64,000 nt of DNA from Neorhizobium galegae (GTDB taxonomy: Bacteria > Pseudomonadota > Alphaproteobacteria > Rhizobiales > Rhizobiaceae): contig NZ_CP090096.1 of assembly GCF_021391675.1 (NCBI RefSeq), forward strand, positions 868,001 to 932,000, written 5' to 3'. The first letter of the stretch is position 1. Every line of letters begins with the position of its first letter. Positions 8,514 to 16,885 of the stretch are shown here, in pieces. The notes beneath the pieces were generated by a model. The model was given only the letters and a program-made list of their open reading frames with translations, was not told the origin of the DNA and searched no databases. A program made the position numbers and the translations under genes.

Positions 8514-9959
8514 CTATGACTTCCGAATAAAATTCAACTGGCAGCCCGGGTTCATCACCATGTCGGGATCGACGGCATTCTTGATAGCCGTCAGCAACCG
8601 ACGCTTGGTGTCCGGAAGGCGCGCATCGAAATCCGCCCGCTTGAGGCGGCCGATGCCGTGCTCGGCGCTGAGGCTTCCCTGGAAGCGGTCAAGCACCTGG
8701 TTCAGGATGGTTTTCGATTGGTAGATCCTGTCGAGCCGCTGCTCATAGGGCAGTTCCACGGATGGCAGAACGTTGAGATGGACATTCCCATCGCCGACAT
8801 GACCGTAGGAGACGCAAGCGCAGTCGGGCAACGCCCCGTGGATCGCCTTTTCGGCCTCGGCGACAAAGGCGGGTACCTTGGAGAGCGGAACCGAAACGTC
8901 GCTGCGCATGTGGACACCACGTTTCGCCTGGCCTTCGTTCATTCCTTCGCGGATCAGCCACAGGTTTCGCGCCTGCGCCTGTGATGAGGCGATCGCGCCG
9001 TCGAGGACGATTCCGTCTTCCATGACGCCTTCGAGGAACCGCTGCATCAGGTCGCCGATATCGACGAGGCCGGAGCCGGAAACCTCCATGAGAACATAGC
9101 AGGGATAGTCGGTGGCCATCGGGATCGGCAGGTCCGGGATGGCTTCCCGGGCGAGCGTGAAGGCAAGGGGCGGCATGAATTCGAAGGCGGACATCAAATC
9201 GCTGCAGTCGCGCCGGGCACGGCGATAGAGGGTGATTGCGTCCTCCAAGGAGGCAAGGCCGACAAGGGCGGTCGCCACCTGATCGGGGTTGGGCGTTAGC
9301 TTGATCGACACGGCGGTGACGATGCCGAGCGTGCCTTCGGCGCCGATGAAGAGCTGTTTCAAGTCTATGCCGCGATTGTCTTTCCGGAGCGTCGAGAGGC
9401 CGTCGAAAATCGTACCGTCCGGCAGCACGACCTCCAGGCCCAGCACCAGTTCGCGTGTCATGCCGTATCGAAGCACGTTGATGCCGCCGGCATTGGTCGA
9501 GACGTTGCCGCCTATACGGCAGCTTCCCTGCGCACCGAGCGCCAGCGGGAAGAACATTCCCTCTGCGGCGATCGCTTCCTTCAGCTCCCACAGGATGCAG
9601 CCCGCCTCGACGACGGCTGAGAAGTCGTCGACATCGATCTTGCGGATACGGTTCATGCGTTCCAGACTGAGAACAACCTGACGCTCCGGCGCATCGGGAA
9701 TGCCGCCCAACACGAGGCCCGTATTGCCGCCCTGCGGGACAATCGTGAGGCCGAGGTCACGGCAGCCTTTCACGCAAGCCACCACGTCATCCGTCGACCG
9801 AGGCCTCAGGACGGCGACCGCAGCACTGGTCACGTCGCCGTGCCAATCGCGACAGTACCGCGCCATCGCATCTATGTCGGTCAGGACAAGGTCCTCGCCA
9901 AGCATCGATCGCAGGAGATGGCGACGCTCTCCGGCCGGGTCATTTTGCAGGCTCGTCAT
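8514..9959 (-). CDS. FAD-binding 2-hydroxyacid dehydrogenase (GlcD/D-lactate dehydrogenase type)
   Basis: A 481-residue flavoenzyme of the vanillyl-alcohol-oxidase fold. The PCMH FAD domain spans about residues 40-220, with VPQGGNTGLVLGG for the pyrophosphate and GGNVSTNAGG. The C-terminal FAD-oxidase domain carries the conserved YGHVGDGNVHLNV metal/substrate motif and ends with SAEHGIGRLKR. Relatives oxidise D-lactate, glycolate, D-2-hydroxyglutarate or D-aldonates and pass electrons to quinone or cytochrome. Start at 9959 has AAGGA ten bases upstream. A longer frame to 10016 lacks support. It is divergent from the DenD-like gene and co-directional with the GntR gene. The co-occurring TRAP importer suggests the imported acid is oxidised here or by the DenD-like enzyme. 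Confidence 0.9.
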   Translation of the reverse strand: MTSLQNDPAGERRHLLRSMLGEDLVLTDIDAMARYCRDWHGDVTSAAVAVLRPRSTDDVVACVKGCRDLGLTIVPQGGNTGLVLGGIPDAPERQVVLSLERMNRIRKIDVDDFSAVVEAGCILWELKEAIAAEGMFFPLALGAQGSCRIGGNVSTNAGGINVLRYGMTRELVLGLEVVLPDGTIFDGLSTLRKDNRGIDLKQLFIGAEGTLGIVTAVSIKLTPNPDQVATALVGLASLEDAITLYRRARRDCSDLMSAFEFMPPLAFTLAREAIPDLPIPMATDYPCYVLMEVSGSGLVDIGDLMQRFLEGVMEDGIVLDGAIASSQAQARNLWLIREGMNEGQAKRGVHMRSDVSVPLSKVPAFVAEAEKAIHGALPDCACVSYGHVGDGNVHLNVLPSVELPYEQRLDRIYQSKTILNQVLDRFQGSLSAEHGIGRLKRADFDARLPDTKRRLLTAIKNAVDPDMVMNPGCQLNFIRKS

Positions 9960-10065
9960 TCTCGGTGGTTCCTTCGGATGATCCGTTCCCCGGCTGGATA
10001 GTTTCGTTTGCCCCACGCCTTGTCCCGGCGCACAACTATCCTGTTTTCAAAGGAAGCATATAAGG

Positions 10066-10076
10066 TTATCAGACAA
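10066..10076 (-). promoter_or_regulatory. Candidate GntR operator in the divergent dehydrogenase/denD-like promoter
   Basis: The minus strand reads TTGTCTGATAA, differing at two positions from ATGTCTGACAA at 7647-7657. It lies in the 179-bp space between two divergent genes, about 63 bp upstream of the plus-strand start and 107 bp upstream of the minus-strand start, a position that could control both. Confidence 0.5.
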
Positions 10077-10138
10077 CCGTACAATATAAATCTGGCGTAT
10101 CCGGGCAGTCATGTGCTTCGGTCGAAATGGGAGGAAGC

Positions 10139-11122
10139 ATGCATATCCTGATCATAGGCGCGGCCGGGATGGTGGGCCGCAAATTGACGGCGCGGCTCAT
10201 CGCGGAGGGCGGCGTACTCGGCAAGCCGATCAACAGGCTGACCCTCGTCGACGTTGTGAAGCCGGATCATCCGGAGGGGTTTTCCGGATCCGTGGCGACG
10301 AGCGACGCCGACCTCTCGATGCCGGGCGAGGCCGAGAGGCTCATCGGGTCCCGCCCCGACGTGATCTTCCACCTTGCCGCGATCGTCTCGGCGGAGGCGG
10401 AGCTCGATTTCGAAAAGGGCTACCGGGTCAATCTGGATGGCACCCGCTACCTTTTCGATGCGATCCGCCTCGCGAACGGCGAGGACGGTTACAGGCCACG
10501 GGTCATCTTCACGTCGTCCATCGCCGTCGCGGGTGCCCCGCTACCGTTCCCCATTCCCGATGATTTTCATCTGACGCCGCTCACCAGCTATGGCACCCAG
10601 AAGGCCATTTCGGAGCTGCTTCTTTCGGACTACACCCGCCGGGGTTTCTTCGACGGCATCGGCATCCGGCTGCCGACGGTGTGCATCAGGCCAGGCAAAC
10701 CCAACAAGGCTGCATCCGGCTTCTTCTCGAACATTCTGCGGGAGCCGCTGATCGGGCAGGAGGCGATCCTGCCCGTGTCGGATGACGTTCGTCACTGGCA
10801 TACATCGCCTCGTTCGGCTGTCGGATACCTCGTCCATGCGGCGAATATGGATTTCGAGCGGGTCGGCCCGCATCGCAATCTTTCCATGCCGGGCGTCAGC
10901 GCGACCGTCGGCGATCAGATCGATGCGCTTCGCCGCGTGGCGGGCGAAAGGGCGGTAAACCTCATTCGTCGCATACCGGACGAGATGATCATGAGAATGG
11001 TTGCGGGCTGGGCACCTGGTTTCGAGGCAAAACGCGCCACCGCCCTCGGCTTTACCGCGGAGAAAAATTTCGACGAGATCATTCGGGTCCATATCGACGA
11101 TGAGCTTGGAGGTCGCCTGTGA
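10139..11122 (+). CDS. denD: NAD-dependent sugar-acid dehydrogenase, DenD-like (SDR family)
   Basis: A 327-residue extended short-chain dehydrogenase. The N-terminus MHILIIGAAGMVGRKL carries the GxxGxxG dinucleotide motif. Catalytic residues are the Ser of SSIAVAG and the YGTQK motif (YxxxK). Substrate region RLPTVCIRPGKPNKAASGFF and the HTSPRSAVGYLVHAA segment fit the D-erythronate dehydrogenase (DenD) group, which oxidises four-carbon sugar acids at C2. In the known tetronate pathway DenD is followed by a kinase and decarboxylating or isomerising enzymes (OtnK, OtnC, OtnI). None of these is in the window. Start at 10139 follows GGAGG by four bases. The promoter carries the shared 11-bp operator. 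The symbol is by resemblance, not by a search. Confidence 0.75.
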   Translation: MHILIIGAAGMVGRKLTARLIAEGGVLGKPINRLTLVDVVKPDHPEGFSGSVATSDADLSMPGEAERLIGSRPDVIFHLAAIVSAEAELDFEKGYRVNLDGTRYLFDAIRLANGEDGYRPRVIFTSSIAVAGAPLPFPIPDDFHLTPLTSYGTQKAISELLLSDYTRRGFFDGIGIRLPTVCIRPGKPNKAASGFFSNILREPLIGQEAILPVSDDVRHWHTSPRSAVGYLVHAANMDFERVGPHRNLSMPGVSATVGDQIDALRRVAGERAVNLIRRIPDEMIMRMVAGWAPGFEAKRATALGFTAEKNFDEIIRVHIDDELGGRL

Positions 11123-11316
11123 TGAGAAATCCACGAGTGGACTGAGGGGGCTTGCCTCAAAAACGAACGGCGATCCTCGCCCAGGTGTCGGAATGCCTTG
11201 GAGCGAGGCCGCGTCATTCATATGCGGCGTTTGAACTTTAGCGATTTATTTTATTCTTGTCGCGTATCCTCCATCCGTAGATTTTTCCCAGGCAGATTGG
11301 CGGTGCTTGAGGGGCT

Positions 11317-12900
11317 ATGCTTGGTGCGGAAGTGATGACCCTGCTGGAATCCTGTCCGCTCGCCGCGCTCATTGTGAACGCAGCGGGCTTCGTCACCTTT
11401 GCGAATGCCGAGGCAAGAGTACTGTTTCGAGCAGCCGACACTTTGCAGGGCACAGACATAACCGATCTTCTGCCCGGGTGGCCGCTTGACAATCCCGAGG
11501 GTTCGTCGGTTCTGTTGAGCGGCAGGGCAGGGGAAACCCGGACCTGCAATATCAGAGTTTCGCCATGTCCCGGCTCGGACGAGCCGCTCACCGTGGTCTG
11601 GATCGATGCCGACGGCCAGGAGAAGTCCGCGGGGCTCGCCGCTCGGGAAGCCAATCTTCGTCTGCGATATGTCATCGAGATGTTGCCGCAGGCGGTCTGT
11701 GTCTTCGACGCCAAGGACCGTTACGTCCTTTGGAACCAGAAATACGCCGATCTCTATGCCGATATCGCCGAATACCTGACGCCCGGAATTCCGTTCGAGG
11801 AGATTTTGAAAATCAGCCTTGCGGGCGGCAGCATCCAGGAGGTGGTGCCGGACCAGGACGTCTGGCTCAGCGAGCGCATGGTGAAGTTTCGACAGCCCGT
11901 TTCTCAGGAGGAGCGGCAAATGAAAGACGGGCGATGGTTGCGCTATGACGATCGCCGCACGCCGGATGGCGGCGCCATCGGGATGCGCATAGACATTAGT
12001 AGCCTCAAGCAACGGGAGGAATGGCTTCGGCAACTGTTCGACGCCAACCCGATGCCGATGCTGCTTTGTGACGGGGACAGCCTTGCGATCCTTGAAGCCA
12101 ATCACGCGGCGCTTCAGTTCTATGGCTACGAGAGATCGGTCCTTCTTGCCAAAGCCGTTTTCGACATGCACGCCGAAGGCCAGGGTGAAGAGTTCGCCGC
12201 GAGGCTCCGCAATCTCGATGGCGACTGCGAAGCCCGCACCGTCTGGCGCCAGCGAACAGCGGAGGGCCGGGAACACCACGTCCTCATTTATGTCCGGTTG
12301 CTCTACGACGGTGGCGATCGACGGCTCCTGCTGACGATCGCGGATGTCAGCGACCGGGTGCTGGCGGAGGCGGAGGCCAACAGGTTGGCGCATCATGATA
12401 TTCTGACGGGCCTGCCGAACCGTATGCAGTTCTACAAAGCGCTCGATGAGGCATTCAAGACTGAAGCGACCGAGGGCGCGGTCATCGTCTACTGCCTGGA
12501 TCTCGACGGATTCAAGCCGGTCAATGACACATTCGGCCATGCCGCCGGCGACGAGGTCCTGAAGCTTGCCGGTGAGCGATTGCGTTCGGCCGCAAGCGGA
12601 CATCTGGTGGCCCGCCTCGGCGGCGACGAATTCGCAATCCTCGTGAAAACCGAAGACCAGGCGGATAGCGGCCTTGCCGATCGGTGCATATCGGCCTTGA
12701 ACCCACCTTTCCGGATCAAGGGATTGTCGATCAGCATCGGGGTCAGCATAGGCATAGCCGCTGCAAGCGTTGCCGCCGGCGATCGAGAAACGCTTGTCCA
12801 GGCCGCGGATCGTGCGCTGTATCGGGCAAAGTCGGCCGGCCGCAACACCTGGCGGATGGCCGAAGACGAGATTATGCCGTTGGCTGTCACGGTTCGCTGA
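11317..12900 (+). CDS. PAS-domain diguanylate cyclase (GGDEF)
   Basis: A 527-residue signalling protein with no obvious membrane segment. Three PAS-like modules are seen at about 1-105, 115-235 (with VCVFDAKDRYVLWNQKYADLY-like PAS-7 core) and 240-350, then a GGDEF domain at about 360-515. The active-site GGDEF is intact at residues 435-439 and LTGLPNRMQFYKALDEA marks the domain start, so it should make cyclic di-GMP from two GTP. No RxxD inhibitory site is seen five residues before GGDEF, and there is no EAL domain. It is a single-gene unit between the sugar-acid block and the glycan operon. An ATG at 11335 is an alternative start. The sensed signal is unknown. Confidence 0.88.
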   Translation: MLGAEVMTLLESCPLAALIVNAAGFVTFANAEARVLFRAADTLQGTDITDLLPGWPLDNPEGSSVLLSGRAGETRTCNIRVSPCPGSDEPLTVVWIDADGQEKSAGLAAREANLRLRYVIEMLPQAVCVFDAKDRYVLWNQKYADLYADIAEYLTPGIPFEEILKISLAGGSIQEVVPDQDVWLSERMVKFRQPVSQEERQMKDGRWLRYDDRRTPDGGAIGMRIDISSLKQREEWLRQLFDANPMPMLLCDGDSLAILEANHAALQFYGYERSVLLAKAVFDMHAEGQGEEFAARLRNLDGDCEARTVWRQRTAEGREHHVLIYVRLLYDGGDRRLLLTIADVSDRVLAEAEANRLAHHDILTGLPNRMQFYKALDEAFKTEATEGAVIVYCLDLDGFKPVNDTFGHAAGDEVLKLAGERLRSAASGHLVARLGGDEFAILVKTEDQADSGLADRCISALNPPFRIKGLSISIGVSIGIAAASVAAGDRETLVQAADRALYRAKSAGRNTWRMAEDEIMPLAVTVR

Positions 12901-12972
12901 GGCCAAGGGCTCCATGGTCGCTTGGCACCCGATCTTGAGAACGCGGCGGTTCCGGCGGGTTTAATGTCATTC

Positions 12973-14766
12973 TCACGATTGGCTGCCATACGATATCTCA
13001 TGTTCGTAAAGCTGTTCCATGCTCAACGATGCAACCTCGGCAAAGGGCGTCTGATTGCGGACGCGGCCGGCACCGAGAATGACAACCTCGTCGCAGAAGG
13101 AGATGGTGCTGTGATGATGGCTGACAACGATTGTGGTGCGGCGCCCGGCTCTTAATTTCAAAGTCTCCACGATCGATGCCTCGGACAAACCGTCCATGGC
13201 ATTCGTGGCCTCGTCCAGGATCAGGATTTCCGGATCGCGGACCAGAGCTCTTGCCAGTGCGATCCGCTGTCGTTGACCTGCCGACAGGCTCGCTCCCCGG
13301 TAACCGACGACAGTTTCATATCCGTCAGGGAGCTTCTCGATAAATTCATGCGCTTCGGCAAGTCTGGCCGCGCTTTCCGCCTCAGGGAGTGAGGTATCGT
13401 GGCCGTAGACGATGTTCTCGAAAATGGTGCCGTCCACCAGTTCAAGATCCTGGCTGGCAAGCGCAATCTGTCGGCGCCACTCAGCGGGATCGATTTGGTC
13501 GAGTGGAATGCCGTCGACAAGGATATTCCCCTGATCCGGCTCCACAAACCGGCATAGGAGATTGACGATCGTGCTCTTGCCGGCGCCCGACCGTCCGATA
13601 ATTGCGGTCGAGCGGCCCTGGCGAATGTCGAAGCTTACCGAACGCAGAACCACGGGCCGTGTGCTGGAACCCGGATACCTGAAGGTCACCTGGTCGAACT
13701 TGATCTGCTGGCGGAGCCCCTGGATCGGACGACTACCCTGGGGCGCCGCTGGTTTGTCGGAGGAATCCAGTAGCCATCCGACCTCTTCCAGCGCTCCACT
13801 CCACCCCTGGATCTGGCTCCAGGCCATCTGCAGCGCGCGGACATGCGGTTGCAGCCTATAAAGCAGGACGACGAAAGCCACGATGACCGGGAAGCCGACC
13901 CCGACCCGCCATGCGCTGACAACCACGCCCAGAAAGAGGGCGGAATGCAGCACTTCGGTTAGTGGCGGGAGAGCTGCCTGGCGGCTGTTAAGGACGAAGC
14001 CCGCCTTTCGCACGGCATTCGAAGCCGTGTCGAAGATCGTTCTTTCACGCAGTTCCTGTCCGAATGCGCGGATCAGGCGCCCGGCGTGAACGAGGTGAAG
14101 CATCCTCGCCGCAAGTTCACTGTTGAACGATGTGACGTTGCGGCTCGGGCCCTTCAGGCCTGCCGACAGCAAGGCATGGATGGCTTGGATGAGGACAAGC
14201 CCAAGTGTGACGCACAGCGACATTTGCCACGAAAGTAGCAGCAAAAATGCGAGCAGGATAACAGCCGCCGATGCATTCACGATCGCTGCAAGGATGGTCT
14301 GGACAGCATCCGAGGCACGCCAGGACTCGTTGGAGATGATGTTCAGCAGCCGCCCCGGGCTTTGCTGCAGGAAGAACGGGTAGCCGATCGTCAAGAGCTG
14401 GTCGGCGAGACGGTGCCGGATCGAATGACCGGCCTTGCCATATATGAAATTGGCAAGCACCGCGTTGGCAAAAGCCAGCACGTTCTTCACGGTGATCAAT
14501 CCGAGAATGGCGGCCGCGATGACGATCAGCCGCGTCTGATCGTCCAATCCGGTTCCCACCCGCTGAAAGACGGCGGAAAGGCCGGCCATTCCCGAAGCGT
14601 CGTTTTCACCGGCAATGATGCTGAGCATCGGGATGACAAGACCGATGCCGGTGCCCTCGAGCACGGCGCTGCTCAGTCCCAGGATGACTACGATCACCAA
14701 CAGGCCGGTGTTTTTCCCCAGAGCCTCGCGCAGGAGGTGAGAACTCGATGTGAGGAAATCTAGCAT
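12973..14766 (-). CDS. ABC exporter, fused membrane and ATPase domains (MsbA/HlyB-like)
   Basis: A 597-residue half-transporter. The membrane domain (about 1-320) has six helices starting LLVIVVILGLSSAVLEGTGIG-like sequence. The nucleotide-binding domain has Walker A GRSGAGKST, signature LSAGQRQRIALARAL, Walker B EILILDEATNAMD and the switch His in VVSHHHST. Such proteins work as dimers and flip lipids, glycolipids or polysaccharide precursors. It is the last gene of a four-gene operon. Its ATG (14764-14766) overlaps the stop of the upstream glycosyltransferase gene by seven bases. The context suggests export of a glycan or glycolipid made by the three upstream enzymes. A peptide or toxin cargo cannot be excluded. 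Confidence 0.88.
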   Translation of the reverse strand: MLDFLTSSSHLLREALGKNTGLLVIVVILGLSSAVLEGTGIGLVIPMLSIIAGENDASGMAGLSAVFQRVGTGLDDQTRLIVIAAAILGLITVKNVLAFANAVLANFIYGKAGHSIRHRLADQLLTIGYPFFLQQSPGRLLNIISNESWRASDAVQTILAAIVNASAAVILLAFLLLLSWQMSLCVTLGLVLIQAIHALLSAGLKGPSRNVTSFNSELAARMLHLVHAGRLIRAFGQELRERTIFDTASNAVRKAGFVLNSRQAALPPLTEVLHSALFLGVVVSAWRVGVGFPVIVAFVVLLYRLQPHVRALQMAWSQIQGWSGALEEVGWLLDSSDKPAAPQGSRPIQGLRQQIKFDQVTFRYPGSSTRPVVLRSVSFDIRQGRSTAIIGRSGAGKSTIVNLLCRFVEPDQGNILVDGIPLDQIDPAEWRRQIALASQDLELVDGTIFENIVYGHDTSLPEAESAARLAEAHEFIEKLPDGYETVVGYRGASLSAGQRQRIALARALVRDPEILILDEATNAMDGLSEASIVETLKLRAGRRTTIVVSHHHSTISFCDEVVILGAGRVRNQTPFAEVASLSMEQLYEHEISYGSQS

Positions 14767-15782
14767 GGCGGCGATTCCCGTTGCGGGCGGCGGGGCAGAT
14801 GGCTGGTCGTGTGGGCATCCGCCTGTTTTGGCCATCGAATGGCGAGCAAGGCAAACTTGGCTGCTCCGACCAGGTTCATGGCGACGATCGTCAGGTGGGA
14901 CAGGGAAATCTCCGGATCAAAACGGTAGCCGCCGAACAGTTCCCGCCAGGCCGATCGGGTCGTCCAGCAGAAGTGACGAAGCAGCCAGGGGGCCTTGAAC
15001 GCATGCTTGACGCAAAGGCCGCCGTTTCCAAAGCTGTAATCCCGGTGAAGCTGTTCGATTGCATCGCGTGTGGTTCGGCCGTGAAAATGCTGGACCGTCA
15101 TGTCGGGAACATATTCGATGGGAATGCCGAGCTGATAGGCACGAACGAGGTAATCCGTATCTTCTGCGGACCGCAACGGGCCCCCGGCCCCGAACCGTTC
15201 GTCAAAGCGCCCGATGCGGGCTGCCGCTTCACGATGCATGGTCATGTTGCAGCCGAGCACGAACCCGCCCGGATGAACATCCGGCGTGAAACGGGCCCGG
15301 AATCGCGACCGTTTGATTGTGAAAGGAAGATCGTGCGGGCTGCCGAGATCGACGCGGCCACCCCGGACAATACACCGCTCACCTGCCGAATAATGCCGGT
15401 TGAGATCCTGGAGGTAGGAGCTCTCGATGATGCAGTCATCATCGATAAAGATCAGAAGCCTGCCTCGCGCCCGCTCCATTCCCGTATTGCGCGCGGCAGC
15501 GAGGCCAGGCCGCAGTTCCACCATCCACCTGACGGCAACAGCGGATTTCGCCGCGATACGGGATAAACGCGCGGCTGTATCGTCGGTGGATCCATTGTCG
15601 ACCACCACCAATTCGCAGCTTAGGGAACCGGCTTCGCAGGCGGCTTCGATCGAGCTGATGCATGCCTCGAGCGCGGCTGCCCTGTTGCGGGTGCAGACGA
15701 TAAAGCTTGCATCGATGGAGTGACGCCCGTCGGGGGACAAGGGGGGACCGGCGTGTAGGGCCTGCTTGTGCTCCCGGGACAT
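14760..15782 (-). CDS. Family 2 glycosyltransferase
   Basis: A 340-residue GT-A fold enzyme. It opens DASFIVCTRNRAAALEACIS, has the nucleotide-sugar motif VVDNGSTDDTAARL, the metal-binding IFIDDDCIIESSY, and a later acceptor/catalytic region RSAEDTDYLVRAYQLG with conserved acidic residues. It should add a sugar from a nucleotide donor to a glycan acceptor on the cytoplasmic side. Start at 15780-15782 shares a base with the TGA of the preceding glycosyltransferase gene (TGATG), a coupling arrangement. A longer upstream frame is the shadow of that gene. Donor and linkage cannot be predicted. Confidence 0.88.
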   Translation of the reverse strand: MSREHKQALHAGPPLSPDGRHSIDASFIVCTRNRAAALEACISSIEAACEAGSLSCELVVVDNGSTDDTAARLSRIAAKSAVAVRWMVELRPGLAAARNTGMERARGRLLIFIDDDCIIESSYLQDLNRHYSAGERCIVRGGRVDLGSPHDLPFTIKRSRFRARFTPDVHPGGFVLGCNMTMHREAAARIGRFDERFGAGGPLRSAEDTDYLVRAYQLGIPIEYVPDMTVQHFHGRTTRDAIEQLHRDYSFGNGGLCVKHAFKAPWLLRHFCWTTRSAWRELFGGYRFDPEISLSHLTIVAMNLVGAAKFALLAIRWPKQADAHTTSHLPRRPQRESPPC

Positions 15783-16885
15783 CAGGCGAGCCCTCGAAGC
15801 GGTAACACCGTCTTGGCCGGCACCGATTGATAGTACCGTGCCAATCCATCGAGCCTCCGGATCGCCTCTTCCGACATGCGGCTCAACCAGGGCGCAGCGA
15901 CGGCGGCTCGAAGGCCGTAGCGTTCCCGCCGCCGGATGACATCCCATTTTCCCGTTCGCATAAGAAATGCGTGGGTCAACTCCGGACGTTGCTCGTCAGC
16001 AATGAATTGGTAGAGGAAATAGAAGAAGCACAGGGCTCCTTCTGCGTAGCTGCGGGCGCTCGTACCCACTTGCTCGGCGACCTTTCCTTCGATCGCGAGC
16101 ATGCAATCGGCGGCTCGGCGCACCGTATCCGGCGTAACGGCCGCGCCGATAGCGAGAAGAGCGTCGGGATCGTGGTTAAGAGCCTGCCGTTCGAGGTTCT
16201 CGGCGACGATCTTCAGGTGGGTTCGGCGCATTTGCCGCCTGTGCTTGTTGGTAACGCTGTCGCTGTGGATACGATAGGCGATCAGGCTCTCCTCGATCAT
16301 CGCCGCCGGAAACTCGCGGGTAATGCGCCTGAAGAGATCGAAGTCTTCCGCGTGGACATAGCTTGCGTCATAGACCAGCATATCCTCGGGAATGATCTTG
16401 CGATTGTACATCACCGTCGAATGCAGGAAGATCGTGAAGAACAGCGACAGTATGTGCCAATCCCCCGACTGATAAATGGGATTTGGCGTGCTGCGCACCA
16501 CGCGGCTGCCGAGAAGCCGATCGACCTCCGTTCCGCAGATCGCAAGCTGAGGCTGATGCTCAAAGAGCGCGATTTGACGGGAAAAGCGGGTTGGATAGGA
16601 GATATCGTCCGCGTCCATTCGGGCGATCAGGTCACCTCTGGCCAGGGCAATGCCTTCGTTCAAGGTTGCGATCAGCCCGCGGTTCTCGCGTGAGACGATG
16701 CGGACGCGATCGTCAAGCTTCTGATATCGGTGCAGAATATCCAGCGAGAGATCGTTCGAGCCATCGTCGATGGCGACGATCTCAAAGCGCTTGTAGTCCT
16801 GGCGCAGGATGCTCTCGACCGCGGCAGCGAGATAAGGTTCGCCGTTGTAGACGGGCAATACGACGGAGATCAGCGGGGAGGACAT
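15782..16885 (-). CDS. Family 2 glycosyltransferase
   Basis: A 367-residue GT2 enzyme with the classical N-terminus SPLISVVLPVYNGEPYLAAA, then VAIDDGSNDLSLDIL and the metal-binding ARMDADDISYPTRFSRQ segment. The C-terminal 150 residues are helical and probably membrane-associated or acceptor-binding. It overlaps the acyltransferase gene by 16 bases upstream and the next glycosyltransferase gene by one base in TGATG, so all four genes of the operon are coupled. It is distinct from its neighbour, sharing only the GT2 core, so at least two sugar transfers are encoded. Specificity unknown. Confidence 0.9.
   Translation of the reverse strand: MSSPLISVVLPVYNGEPYLAAAVESILRQDYKRFEIVAIDDGSNDLSLDILHRYQKLDDRVRIVSRENRGLIATLNEGIALARGDLIARMDADDISYPTRFSRQIALFEHQPQLAICGTEVDRLLGSRVVRSTPNPIYQSGDWHILSLFFTIFLHSTVMYNRKIIPEDMLVYDASYVHAEDFDLFRRITREFPAAMIEESLIAYRIHSDSVTNKHRRQMRRTHLKIVAENLERQALNHDPDALLAIGAAVTPDTVRRAADCMLAIEGKVAEQVGTSARSYAEGALCFFYFLYQFIADEQRPELTHAFLMRTGKWDVIRRRERYGLRAAVAAPWLSRMSEEAIRRLDGLARYYQSVPAKTVLPLRGLA

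Noticed and set aside
11251..12915. A 554-codon open frame on the minus strand opposite the diguanylate cyclase
   Set aside because: It mirrors the codon bias of the real gene, has no recognisable domain and no ribosome site. The plus-strand gene has clear PAS and GGDEF motifs.
12901..12972. A terminator between the convergent diguanylate cyclase and ABC exporter genes
   Set aside because: No stem with a T-run was found in this short stretch.
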